From a virus: 23,899 nucleotides of DNA. The notes under the pieces were generated by a model. That model ran no database searches and had not been told where the DNA came from. It saw only the letters and a list, made by a program, of their open reading frames with translations. Where the stretch lies: IMG/VR virus record IMGVR_UViG_3300020445_000075, positions 1 through 23,899 of that record. One strand, 5' to 3'. A program made the position numbers and the translations under genes. This document shows, in pieces, positions 6,632 to 14,398 of this stretch (position 1 is its first letter; each line of letters begins with the position of its first letter).

Positions 6632-7206
6632 CGGGGTCTCGGTAAATTAGGGAATCGGTCTTGTCTTACATCATCTGGAATGGACATCATAAAACTGACT
6701 GTCCATCGTTCATCTACTTCTTCATTCATTCTTACTTCGTGATCCTGATAACCTGGCCAGAAATATAGATCACCTTCACGTGGTATCTGACAATGTGTTG
6801 TTGGCCAATAAGGTCTTATTCTCCAGAGTGACTCTACTGCGTGTGCAGGATGATAGAGAAAAAGGTCACCAGTGTTGCCAGGTGGAACCTGAAGATAGTA
6901 GGTTCCTGCAACATCAGCCTCGGCGTGGTTGTGACGCATTTGGAAACCGCCCTGTGGATTGATGTTAACCCAACAGTGTGTAACCACGAGTTCAGGATCA
7001 AATAGTTCCTGCTTCTGTAACAAAAGTTCATTAAAGTCAGGATACTCCTTATGTATCTGATCATTAGTATGGATTGTACTGTATCCCGTACCATAGAATT
7101 TGTTTTCCTCACAACAGAATTCATCACGTCTCTCTAATAAAGCCTTACGTAACTTACAATGATCTTGAAACTCATTGTTGCTTGTATAGAATGGTATATC
7201 AAACAT
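6628..7206 (-). CDS. 2OG-Fe(II) oxygenase-like protein C
   Basis: Third dioxygenase-like protein (192 aa). Seen: GGFQMRHNHAEADVAGTYYL with H92 and H94 as candidate iron ligands, GDLFLYHPA, then GDLYFWPGYQDHEV with distal H156 and DERWTVSFMM with R167. The frame is open to 7260, but the ATG at 7206 is preferred: it follows AAGG at a suitable distance, overlaps the gp46 stop by only 8 bases, and begins MFDIPFYTSN without the hydrophobic extension. It differs clearly from A and B outside the motif blocks, so these are diverged family members and not recent duplicates. Substrate unknown. Confidence 0.82.
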   Translation of the reverse strand: MFDIPFYTSNNEFQDHCKLRKALLERRDEFCCEENKFYGTGYSTIHTNDQIHKEYPDFNELLLQKQELFDPELVVTHCWVNINPQGGFQMRHNHAEADVAGTYYLQVPPGNTGDLFLYHPAHAVESLWRIRPYWPTTHCQIPREGDLYFWPGYQDHEVRMNEEVDERWTVSFMMSIPDDVRQDRFPNLPRPR

Positions 7207-8920
7207 CTTCAAACACCTTAGAAAATTCATTAACCTTATCAAACTTGATAGTTCTATCAAACTTGTCTAGGAGTACATCACCCTTGTGAGAGATAATAAA
7301 CATATTAGTATTGGTGGAAGTGATCTCCTTAAGGATCTTAAGCAGTTCTTCAGTCGCTGTATTATCTAGTGAACTATCAAACACTTCATCTAGTATCAAA
7401 AGATTTGTAATGATAGAGTTCTTTAACTTAGCAACGTGCCTCCAAGTAAAGAGTAGTGCTAGGTCAATCTTCTGCTTCTCACCCTCAGAGAATGATGAGT
7501 ATGAGAATCTATCACGGTGACGTGACTTGATTACTTCACTGAACTCTTCATCCAAAGTGAAATTAATATATGTATCCATTGATGTCAGATACTTATTGAT
7601 CCTTTGATTGATGATAGGAATGTACTTAGATATAATTCTTGCCTTAATACCACCATCCTTTAGGAGACCACCAACTAACTTAAAGTCTTGTGCTTCCTTA
7701 TTGACACCTGAACAAGTAGTCTCCTTCTCATCAAACTCATCTTGTAGTTTGGTTAGTAGTTCCTGTTCCCCTTTAATGTCTGGTTGATCACCTAGAGATC
7801 TAATCTGTGTCAGAATATCTGTATTCTGTTTCATCAATTTCTGTTCTTCATTTACCAGACGACGTATTTCAAATTGAAATTCTGTTACGTTAGATGTATC
7901 AGTCCTTAGTTTCTCAATAGTTCTAAGGTTTCTACTGACCTGCTTCTCTAACTCAGATGCTGCATCATTAAGTTCTTGTTCCTTAGAGGTTAAGTTATTA
8001 ATCTTAACCTTTCTAAACTTATCTTCAATATCCTGTGAGCATACAGGACAAGAAGAATTATCTTCGAAGAATTTAATATCCTTATTTACCTTCTCACATC
8101 TAGCATCTATCTTACTCATAATACCAAATGCCTTCTGATACTCTGCTTCCTTAGCAACCAACTTAGTACTAGCATCACTAAGTTTATTAATATTATCTTG
8201 GAACTGTCCTATCTCTTCCTTGAGAGTACACATTCGTTGCTCATTCTCATCAAACCTCTGTTGTTGATGTGCAATACGTTCCTTGTTTACAGTAGTCAGT
8301 TTTGATAGTACCTTCTCCTGTGCTCTAATATTATTAGTTGCCATCTCCAACTCGTGCTTACACTCACGTAACACTGCATTGTTATCCTTCACACGCTCCT
8401 TCAGGAGCATATTCATATAAGAAAATATCTGTATGTCCAGTAGATCCTCAATAACTTCTCTCCTATGAGGAGCACTCAACTGCATAAAGGGAACAAATGT
8501 ACTACTCCCTAGTATAACCACCTGTGTAAATGACTTAAAGTTTAATTTTAATATGCTTTGCTCAAGGTATTTCTGGTAGTCTCTATTAGCAGCATCCTGA
8601 TCTATGAGAGTATCATTACGATACATCTCAAACACACCAGGCTTTATACCACGTACTACCTTATATTCTATCGTACCAATCTTAAATTCTATCTCTACAA
8701 TAGTCTCACGCTCATTAATACTATTAACTAACTGTGACTTTGTGATTTTCCTGAATGGTTTGTTGAATAATCCAAAGCACAAGGCATCCAACATCGTTGA
8801 TTTACCAGCACCGTTCGATCCAATGACTAGAGTGGATACAGTTTTAGTAAAATCGATCTCAGTGAACTGGTTGCCTGTACTTAGAAAATTCTTCCAACGA
8901 ATCTTCTCAAAGGTGATCAT
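7199..8920 (-). CDS. 46: Recombination endonuclease subunit gp46 (Rad50/SbcC-like ATPase)
   Basis: SMC-like ATPase that with gp47 forms the T4 Mre11/Rad50-type nuclease, which resects DNA ends for recombination-dependent replication and degrades host DNA. Length 573 aa, close to T4 gp46 (560). Seen: Walker A GSNGAGKS (34 to 41), a long coiled coil from about 170 to 400 interrupted by the zinc-hook CPVC (291 to 294), ABC signature FSEGEKQ (477 to 483), Walker B LLILDEVF (507 to 514) and a switch histidine in ISHKGD (about 545). The ATG overlaps the stop of the DUF3110-like gene as ATGA. All catalytic elements are intact. Confidence 0.96.
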   Translation of the reverse strand: MITFEKIRWKNFLSTGNQFTEIDFTKTVSTLVIGSNGAGKSTMLDALCFGLFNKPFRKITKSQLVNSINERETIVEIEFKIGTIEYKVVRGIKPGVFEMYRNDTLIDQDAANRDYQKYLEQSILKLNFKSFTQVVILGSSTFVPFMQLSAPHRREVIEDLLDIQIFSYMNMLLKERVKDNNAVLRECKHELEMATNNIRAQEKVLSKLTTVNKERIAHQQQRFDENEQRMCTLKEEIGQFQDNINKLSDASTKLVAKEAEYQKAFGIMSKIDARCEKVNKDIKFFEDNSSCPVCSQDIEDKFRKVKINNLTSKEQELNDAASELEKQVSRNLRTIEKLRTDTSNVTEFQFEIRRLVNEEQKLMKQNTDILTQIRSLGDQPDIKGEQELLTKLQDEFDEKETTCSGVNKEAQDFKLVGGLLKDGGIKARIISKYIPIINQRINKYLTSMDTYINFTLDEEFSEVIKSRHRDRFSYSSFSEGEKQKIDLALLFTWRHVAKLKNSIITNLLILDEVFDSSLDNTATEELLKILKEITSTNTNMFIISHKGDVLLDKFDRTIKFDKVNEFSKVFEDV

Positions 8921-9171
8921 AACGGAGGGATGACAAGATCTTCAGGATTGATGAACGTGTAGTTATAACTGTGAGCAGAACAATTGTTTATAACAATGTC
9001 CTCGTCTACTTCTGTTACCTCTAGGGGACGTTTATAATCAACTGCCTCTAGCATACCATAATAGCGTATCGCATCGTCCTTGTCAACAAATATTTGCACA
9101 ACCTTATTACCAGTCTTATCATCTGTTACAGCATAGACTCCACCAGTTTTTCTATCTAACAAGATGAACAT
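8917..9171 (-). CDS. DUF3110-like protein, 84 aa
   Basis: Between gp47 and gp46. The central part, KDDAIRYYGMLEAVDYKRP, then VTEVDEDIVINNC and a terminal INPEDLVIPP, follows the pattern I know for DUF3110, a small family found mainly in cyanobacteria (DDAxRYxxLLEAQDFP, an acidic EEIxxFC segment, and a PP near the end). The function of that family is not established. The start overlaps the gp47 stop as TAATG and the end overlaps the gp46 start as ATGA, so it is coupled to both nuclease subunits. The similarity is from memory of the family pattern. If right, it points to a cyanobacterial host. Confidence 0.7.
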   Translation of the reverse strand: MFILLDRKTGGVYAVTDDKTGNKVVQIFVDKDDAIRYYGMLEAVDYKRPLEVTEVDEDIVINNCSAHSYNYTFINPEDLVIPPL

Positions 9172-10229
9172 TAAAGATTCAGTGCTTCTGTGTACAACGA
9201 TTTTAGAATCGTAACTACACTCGTCTTATCAATAGAATCCTCTAGGTCTTGTACATATGTTTCTAGGATTGTCATTGTATCCTCTGTCTCCAGAGACTCA
9301 TCAACATCATCCAAGTCTAGTGTTAGATCCTCAATGATCTTGAGGTCAGCAACATTAATATCTTGAAGTGATTTGATGTAGCGATCGAACCATACTTGAT
9401 TGGTTCTCTGTTGTACAATCACTTTAACATACGATCCTTTCAACCTTTCAAAGTCAGGAAGGGTATCATAATCCTTCTGAACATCATCATAATATAACTT
9501 GTTGAAAATAGTATAAGGATTCTTATGAAATTGTAGACGTAATGTATCTGTATTTAGGATATGAAACCCACGATTTAGACCGTAATCATTCCAGTATATT
9601 TGGTTCGGGTTACCAAGATAATTAACGACACCCTTCTTAGACTTATGATGATAATGTCCTGAGCAAACTAGTTCAAATTTATCATAGACGGTAGGATCAT
9701 CACCATTCTCCATAAACCTTCCAGGTATAGCCTCAAATCCTGTTAATTCTAAATGTCCTAAACATACCGTGGCATCTGACTGTTCAATTAAACTATGAGT
9801 TTTTTCACGGTTATCATCACAGATCCAAGGAAGCATCAAAATCTTCTTACCATTAATATTAATATGCCTTGGTTCATCTATAATCTCTATATTATCGTAC
9901 CCACTTAGTAAGTGTTGTGGAGCATTTATCTTAAGAGTGTTCTTGTAATAGATGTCGTGGTTACCGATCAACATATACATCTTGACACCCAACTCCCTGA
10001 TAGGATCAAACCACATCTCTCTAGCAGCTTCAAGACTCAAGAAGTTGATACTCTTTCTCTTGTCAAACGTATCCCCTAGACATAAGACCGTATCGATCTT
10101 GTGCTTACGAATATATGGGAGTACTATAGTAGTATAGAATTCTCTGTACTTCTCTATGAATACCTGATTGTCGTTGCGTACACCAAAATGCTGATCAGTT
10201 ATCAGCAGGACTTTTTTGTTTGATGTCAT
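9171..10229 (-). CDS. 47: Recombination endonuclease subunit gp47 (Mre11/SbcD-like)
   Basis: Metallophosphoesterase nuclease subunit, partner of gp46 (352 aa; T4 gp47 is 339). The ordered phosphoesterase motifs are all present: DQH (D12, H14), GDTFDKR (52 to 58), GNHD (89 to 92), LGHLELTG with H159, and SGHYHH (190 to 195). These ligate the two Mn ions in the Mre11 family. The ATG at 10229 lies inside the end of the preceding gene, a 35-base overlap that is longer than most here; no later in-frame start would keep the first motif. It ends in a TAATG overlap with the DUF3110-like gene. Confidence 0.96.
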   Translation of the reverse strand: MTSNKKVLLITDQHFGVRNDNQVFIEKYREFYTTIVLPYIRKHKIDTVLCLGDTFDKRKSINFLSLEAAREMWFDPIRELGVKMYMLIGNHDIYYKNTLKINAPQHLLSGYDNIEIIDEPRHININGKKILMLPWICDDNREKTHSLIEQSDATVCLGHLELTGFEAIPGRFMENGDDPTVYDKFELVCSGHYHHKSKKGVVNYLGNPNQIYWNDYGLNRGFHILNTDTLRLQFHKNPYTIFNKLYYDDVQKDYDTLPDFERLKGSYVKVIVQQRTNQVWFDRYIKSLQDINVADLKIIEDLTLDLDDVDESLETEDTMTILETYVQDLEDSIDKTSVVTILKSLYTEALNL

Positions 10230-10515
10230 ACTCGATTACAATCTTCTTGGACATTCTACCAGAATGATCGGATGTTGTCCACTCATTCCATTCACCCTTT
10301 AGCAAGGATGCCATTACATTCTTATCTAGACCAGCCATCATCTCACAATTTTCAACTGACTTGCGAACTGATTCTAATCCACCTGGTTTCTTCTTTATAG
10401 TAAAGCCGTGCTTGTCTGTCTCTTCAGACTGTGACTCTACATATGCTGTATCAACCTTCTCTGATGGGTTGGTATAACCGTGCGTTGATGCACCTCTAGC
10501 ATTAAATTCATCCAT
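10195..10515 (-). CDS. Conserved-looking hypothetical protein, 106 aa
   Basis: Soluble, hydrophilic protein between gp55 and gp47. The first half is low in hydrophobics and probably disordered (GASTHGYTNPSEKVDTAYVE). The second half, from about residue 47, is more ordered (GLESVRKSVENCEMMAGLDK and a GEWNEWTTSDHSGRMSKK segment). The start overlaps the gp55 stop as TAATG and the end overlaps gp47 by 35 bases. No domain recognised. Its place directly after the late sigma factor and before the recombination nuclease suggests a role in one of these processes, but that is position only. Confidence 0.75.
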   Translation of the reverse strand: MDEFNARGASTHGYTNPSEKVDTAYVESQSEETDKHGFTIKKKPGGLESVRKSVENCEMMAGLDKNVMASLLKGEWNEWTTSDHSGRMSKKIVIEYDIKQKSPADN

Positions 10516-11000
10516 TAGTATCTAGAGTTCATTTCTATACGAGACTTGATACCACTCAATTCTGCTGATGCTGAAGGATCATCTGAATGGAATACCTGAT
10601 CGAACCCACTCTTCTCTATGATCTTATCCTTTATATCCATCTGTCTTTTCTCTTTAGCAATCCTTCTTAGGAAAGCATAGTATACTATCTGTGTAAAATA
10701 TGCGAAGGGGTTCTTCGACTTTGCTGGATCAAAATTATCTATGTACTGCACACAATTCTCTACTCCATCTGATATCATATCTTCCTTGTACATATAGTTG
10801 ATGAAGTTAGGTCTATATGACAGGTGCGTTGCAATCTTTAGAAAGCAATCTCCTATGTACTCATCTATTCTAGGTTTCTTTGTCTCCCTAATTTTAGAGA
10901 TAGCAACCTTATCCCGATAGTCCACAATTGCCTTTAGGAACTTTTGGTTATCGACATAGTGTTGATTTTTAGTATTCTTCCTCGCCACCATAAATGCCAT
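10515..11000 (-). CDS. 55: Late-transcription sigma factor gp55
   Basis: Small sigma-family protein that directs RNA polymerase to late promoters, with gp33 and the gp45 clamp as partners in T4. Length 161 aa (T4: 185). It aligns by eye with T4 gp55: an N-terminal NQKFLKAIVDYRDK, then YKEDMISDGVENCVQYIDNF, DPAKSKNPFAYFTQIVYYAF and RRIAKEKRQ, the conserved sigma region-2-like core. The C-terminal part is shorter than in T4. ATG at 11000 is used; a second in-frame ATG at 10991 is possible and neither has a good Shine-Dalgarno. A sigma70-like promoter lies just upstream, and its probable targets, the late boxes, are in the virion module of the same window. Confidence 0.93.
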   Translation of the reverse strand: MAFMVARKNTKNQHYVDNQKFLKAIVDYRDKVAISKIRETKKPRIDEYIGDCFLKIATHLSYRPNFINYMYKEDMISDGVENCVQYIDNFDPAKSKNPFAYFTQIVYYAFLRRIAKEKRQMDIKDKIIEKSGFDQVFHSDDPSASAELSGIKSRIEMNSRY

Positions 11001-11025
11001 ATCTATAAGGGAATTTCATAACAAA

Positions 11026-11055
11026 ATTATAGCACAAAAATAGGAAGCTTGACAA
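11026..11055 (-). promoter_or_regulatory. Sigma70-like promoter for gp55
   Basis: On the minus strand, TTGTCA (11050 to 11055), an 18-base spacer, then a perfect TATAAT (11026 to 11031). The -35 differs from consensus at one base. Transcription would start near 11019, leaving a leader of about 20 bases before the gp55 ATG. It lies in one of the few real intergenic gaps of the replication half (11001 to 11105), which holds no other feature that I can see. Confidence 0.75.
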
Positions 11056-11105
11056 GGTGGTGGAATATGAGTAGACTCAACACTGTCAGGGTTGGTTGAA
11101 TAACT

Positions 11106-11555
11106 CTAGCTTCTATCAGAATTAAATAGATCTTCTAACTTTTGTCTGTGCTCATCTACCTTTCCAATGAGACCCATAGCATCATCTGGTTCTATCTCTT
11201 CGGCGGGTTTGACTGGAGGACCGTTCTTCGATCCCATCTCTGCTTTGACAAAATACTTATACATTAAAATTGCTTCAGTACTTAGTGGAGCTATGGTTAG
11301 AATCCTATCTTCAGGAATGATATAGAAATCTTCAGCAGAGAACACCATCCATTTCTTGAGTCCTACTGCAACGGCGCGTCGTCCATCAGCAACAGTCTCA
11401 TTAGCGTGTACCTTAGCAGGATCTTGAATGAAAGCAAGGTGACCACCTTCTTCTTCAGTCACAACGATTCTACCAATGATCTCTTCTCCGTTTAAGAGTT
11501 TGATAACTCCAAAGAATTCTTCATCAGGTCTAATGTAACTTAAGGTTTGGCTCAT
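11106..11555 (-). CDS. Hypothetical protein, 149 aa, possible Sm-like fold
   Basis: Sits between uvsW and gp55. The first 50 or so residues resemble an Sm/LSm-type beta barrel pattern: FFGVIKLLNGEEIIGRIVVT, a turn, then HLAFIQDPAKVH, with a central hydrophobic block KKWMVFSAEDFYIIP. The C-terminal 45 residues are charged and likely flexible or helical. The start overlaps the uvsW stop as ATGA. Sm-like proteins bind RNA, and a place next to a late sigma factor would suit that, but the fold call rests on pattern alone. No catalytic motif seen. Confidence 0.7.
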   Translation of the reverse strand: MSQTLSYIRPDEEFFGVIKLLNGEEIIGRIVVTEEEGGHLAFIQDPAKVHANETVADGRRAVAVGLKKWMVFSAEDFYIIPEDRILTIAPLSTEAILMYKYFVKAEMGSKNGPPVKPAEEIEPDDAMGLIGKVDEHRQKLEDLFNSDRS

Positions 11556-13018
11556 TCGTTGTCTCCTAAATTGATCTCAGTGATGGAATAGTTAAACTTC
11601 TCGTCTTGGTATTGACGTATCCGTTCAGTCAAATGATTCAGAGTAAAATTCCTAAAGCGACCATTGCTAATATCATCAGCGAAATCATACAGAGTAGCAC
11701 GACTTTTAGAATCGTGCTTCCTTAAAGCACGTCCTATTGATTGTAGGTTACGTACTCTAGATTTAGTTGGTGATGCAAAGATAACATTATGTAAGTTCTT
11801 TATATTGATACCAGTGCTAAAGGTACCGTACGAAGCAAGTATGATTGAATCAGATGATGTCTCACATATTTGGCGTACTTCTTCACGTTCATTGGTTGGT
11901 ACACCGCCGTGAATGTAAAACAATTGTTTTGTTTTGTTACCACTATTTAGCAGATCCCATAAGACATCACCGTGTTTCTCTATGTAATTGAAGAGAATAA
12001 GCGTGTTACCATTGAGGTCTCTCGCTAGTCCTGTGATAATTTTGTTCCGTTTCCTATGTCCAATTATATAATTAATCTCATCCTGATAGGTATCAAATCC
12101 AATATAATTATGCTTACATACAAGAATGTTTATCTTGAGTTCACTTAAGTACTCTGCCTTCTGTAGGTCTGCTGTCCTTACACTTCTCTCTACGGGACCA
12201 AACAATCCCTCTAATACTAGTTGGTTACATTGAAGACCATCGAGAGTACCAGTAAGACCCACACGGTGTTTAGCATTAAAGCACTTAGAAAGTATACCCG
12301 TGAGACTCTTCGCCTTGTATAAGTGTGCCTCATCACCAATCACCGCATCGAAACGTTTGAAGTATGACTTGTCCTCTTTATAGATGGACTGCCACGTACT
12401 AATTATAACTGGTGACTCTGTATACTTTTCTTTACCACCATAGATCTGATCTACTGTACCTTCACAATAGAATCCATAGGATTGAAAGTCTTTATATAAT
12501 TGTTCAACTAATGATGTAGTTGGTACAATAATTAATACTTCAAGATTTCTCTTGAGATACCAACGCATCAAACAATATATTATAAGTGATTTCCCTGATC
12601 CAGTAGGGCTGAGTATGAGTCTGCGATATCGTAGAAGTGCTGAATAAACTGCTTTGAGTTGGTAATCTCTGATCTTGACAGGCAAAGCCAAAGATCTAAC
12701 AAAACCAGCAATTGTCTGCGGTGATACATTTCCATCTGTTTCTCCTGGTGTTCCAAAGTTTTCGTTATCATTGATGGAGTAATCGTACCCCATCTTCTCT
12801 AACCACTCAACCAGATAATTAAACAGACCAACATACAGCTCACCAGTACCAGGTGAGTATAGTCTGATCTTCCCATCCCATCTCTTGTACCTACGTTGTC
12901 TCTGAAGAAACTGTGCTTCAGGAACTTCGAAAGTAAAATATTCGGATAACTCGTGATGGATGTGTTGCTCAGTACCTATCCTAAGATAGACATCATTCTT
13001 TTTTTCAATAGAAGTCAT
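11552..13018 (-). CDS. uvsW: Helicase UvsW
   Basis: Superfamily 2 helicase that in T4 unwinds R-loops and regresses or migrates DNA branches, shutting off origin replication and promoting recombination-dependent replication. Length 488 aa (T4 about 500). Seen: motif Q region IRDYQLKAVYSAL, Walker A PTGSGKS (138 to 144), motif Ib ISTWQS, DEAH box GDEAHLY (about 228 to 234), motif III GLTGTL (about 254 to 259), and motif VI QSIGRALRK near residue 425. An N-terminal domain of about 110 residues precedes the helicase core, as in T4. The start overlaps the uvsY stop as TGATG, so the pair is coupled. Confidence 0.95.
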   Translation of the reverse strand: MTSIEKKNDVYLRIGTEQHIHHELSEYFTFEVPEAQFLQRQRRYKRWDGKIRLYSPGTGELYVGLFNYLVEWLEKMGYDYSINDNENFGTPGETDGNVSPQTIAGFVRSLALPVKIRDYQLKAVYSALLRYRRLILSPTGSGKSLIIYCLMRWYLKRNLEVLIIVPTTSLVEQLYKDFQSYGFYCEGTVDQIYGGKEKYTESPVIISTWQSIYKEDKSYFKRFDAVIGDEAHLYKAKSLTGILSKCFNAKHRVGLTGTLDGLQCNQLVLEGLFGPVERSVRTADLQKAEYLSELKINILVCKHNYIGFDTYQDEINYIIGHRKRNKIITGLARDLNGNTLILFNYIEKHGDVLWDLLNSGNKTKQLFYIHGGVPTNEREEVRQICETSSDSIILASYGTFSTGINIKNLHNVIFASPTKSRVRNLQSIGRALRKHDSKSRATLYDFADDISNGRFRNFTLNHLTERIRQYQDEKFNYSITEINLGDNE

Positions 13019-13440
13019 CAGACTGGGAACTCAAACCTCTTAGCATCAATAGCGTTCTTCACTTGGAAGCCACGGTTATTGATCATCTTAAGTATGTTCT
13101 CTATATACGTGATGCACGTTTCAAAGTAACAGATCTTTAAAGACTGTACTTGTATCTCTTCGTCTGATTCTAGAAATGTATTAATATCACCCTTCAGTAC
13201 TTTAAGGTCAAAGTATTTACCTGATTTATCTGGACCTTTACCATTATAGAATAACCATCTGTCACGTCTGATCCTCTTGAGTTTTTGTCTTTCATCCTCA
13301 AGGATCAATTTATATTTGTTGTAATAGATGTGATACTTCTGGTGTAGTCTAGGTACTACCAGAGATTCCTCACCTAGATTTAACTCATCAAACAGACAGT
13401 CCTTATTCCAAGACTCCTGTAGTTCATCAAGTAATGCCAC
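13018..13440 (-). CDS. uvsY: Recombination mediator UvsY (GTG start)
   Basis: Loads the UvsX recombinase onto gp32-coated single-stranded DNA in T4. From the GTG at 13440 the product is 140 aa (T4: 137) and its start aligns with the T4 start: (M)ALLDELQESWNKD against MRLEDLQEELKKD. The C-terminal ILKMINNRGFQVKNAIDAKR also matches the T4 end region. A strong GGAGGA lies 8 bases upstream of the GTG. The frame is open to an ATG at 13476, but that adds 12 residues with no counterpart in T4 and increases overlap with the preceding gene to 50 bases; with GTG the overlap is 14 bases. UvsW follows at once. Confidence 0.92.
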   Translation of the reverse strand: MALLDELQESWNKDCLFDELNLGEESLVVPRLHQKYHIYYNKYKLILEDERQKLKRIRRDRWLFYNGKGPDKSGKYFDLKVLKGDINTFLESDEEIQVQSLKICYFETCITYIENILKMINNRGFQVKNAIDAKRFEFPV

Positions 13441-13624
13441 CTGTGTGCTCCTCCATAATATCCATAATGTGTTCAAACGTCTTAATGTGATCTATATCAC
13501 TAAGAAGTTTTGCAAGGTTTGAAACCACTAATGGTTTCTCATTAACAGAAGCATATTTCAATGCAGCACGTATGTTACCACTAGCATCATCTAGATGCTC
13601 CACAGTCTGTTTTGATAGAGTCAT
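13427..13624 (-). CDS. Small protein, 65 aa, unknown function
   Basis: Starts MTLSKQTVEHLDDASGNIRA and continues with an amphipathic helical pattern (KPLVVSNLAKLLSDIDHIKT) to an acidic EHIMDIMEEHTGG end. Probably all-helical and soluble. The ATG is three bases after the TAG of the probable gp3 gene, and the end overlaps the uvsY GTG start by 14 bases, giving that gene its Shine-Dalgarno. A short gene in this place fits the usual cyanomyovirus order gp3, small ORF, uvsY. No domain recognised. Confidence 0.78.
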   Translation of the reverse strand: MTLSKQTVEHLDDASGNIRAALKYASVNEKPLVVSNLAKLLSDIDHIKTFEHIMDIMEEHTGGIT

Positions 13625-13627
13625 AAT

Positions 13628-14197
13628 CTATTTCAGGTTAGTTTTACGAGTACCTGACAGTGATTGAATCTCGTATGATGTATAATCAAAAGATACACTC
13701 GACTGGAAATACTCTTGGTCGGTTAGTGTAGCGTCAAATTCTAAAGTACTTAAGGACGTTGGTTTCAAATCCTTGAAGTTCACATTATAAAGTGGTTGGA
13801 AGTTAGAATTTAAAATCGATAGAGTACCATCAGCATACCTGAGATCACCTAGAGACTTACCGTAATTAGTTTTAAGACTCATAGGTTGATTGTCTATGAA
13901 GTCTTGTCTCTCTTTAAAGTTATCTGGTACACCCAATGCTCTCATCCAGTTATGGAGTATAAGATAGTTCTCCATATCTTCATCAATCAAGAAGGTTAAA
14001 GCAAACTCTCCATAGGAGATACTACCTTCTAAGTTGATAGGACGATACATCGTAGGTTGCTCTACGAGGCTAACAGCCATCTCTGGCACGTTAGCGGACT
14101 GTGCAAAGTATGCCACCTTGGGAAACTTTGCCAGTGAAAAACGGAAACCACCTGGTGATAAGAAATTCCTATTTGAGATTTGACTAGTGAAAGACAT
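13628..14197 (-). CDS. 3: Tail completion protein, probable gp3; tube-fold protein related to gp19
   Basis: Structural protein of 189 aa (T4 gp3: 176). By position in cyanomyoviruses (after gp23, before uvsY) this is annotated gp3, which caps the tail tube. Within the window it resembles the tail tube protein gp19: SANVPEMAVSLVEQPTMYRP against AANIPASTVGVVEVPYRGRM, then a similar FALTFLIDEDMENYLILHNW against WTVTVLNDQSFKFRAFFESW, and a C-terminal beta stretch in both. So it has the tube-type fold. An alternative is a tube initiator (gp54-like). A CTAAATA box lies 30 bases upstream of the start, right at the stop of the preceding gene. Confidence 0.7.
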   Translation of the reverse strand: MSFTSQISNRNFLSPGGFRFSLAKFPKVAYFAQSANVPEMAVSLVEQPTMYRPINLEGSISYGEFALTFLIDEDMENYLILHNWMRALGVPDNFKERQDFIDNQPMSLKTNYGKSLGDLRYADGTLSILNSNFQPLYNVNFKDLKPTSLSTLEFDATLTDQEYFQSSVSFDYTSYEIQSLSGTRKTNLK

Positions 14198-14226
14198 TAA
14201 CTATTTTGGTGAGCACCGCCTATCAC

Positions 14227-14234
14227 TATTTAGT
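14227..14234 (-). promoter_or_regulatory. Late promoter box upstream of probable gp3
   Basis: ACTAAATA on the minus strand, one base off the T4-type CTAAATA/NATAAATA pattern shared by other boxes in this window. It overlaps by one base the TGA that ends the 54-codon gene and lies 30 bases before the gp3 ATG. A start about 6 bases downstream would give a leader of roughly 23 bases. Confidence 0.65.
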
Positions 14235-14398
14235 CACATATAGAACTCGTCTAGAATATCCAACGATCTATTGAGATACTTCTCTGCACCTATACATTCC
14301 CATTCTCCCATCTCATTTCTCTTGCATTTATCAGCTAGCTCGATCTTAAGACGTGTTAGCTTTGCAGTCATTGTAACTTTGTCTAGTCTTCCGTTCAT
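14234..14398 (-). CDS. Small charged protein, 54 aa, unknown function
   Basis: Starts MNGRLDKVTMTAKLTRLKIE, contains CKRNEMGEWECIGAEKYLNR and ends LDILDEFYM. It is mostly helical by pattern, with two cysteines (CKRN and WEC). The ATG overlaps the stop of the 59-codon gene upstream as TAATG, and the stop touches the late box for gp3. It lies behind the late promoter and after the capsid terminator, so it is probably made late with gp3. No family recognised. Confidence 0.75.
   Translation of the reverse strand: MNGRLDKVTMTAKLTRLKIELADKCKRNEMGEWECIGAEKYLNRSLDILDEFYM

Noticed and set aside
11001-11105. A small RNA or terminator in the gap before gp55
   Set aside because: Apart from the sigma70-like promoter, no stable hairpin with a T-run was found, and the leader would be only about 20 bases.
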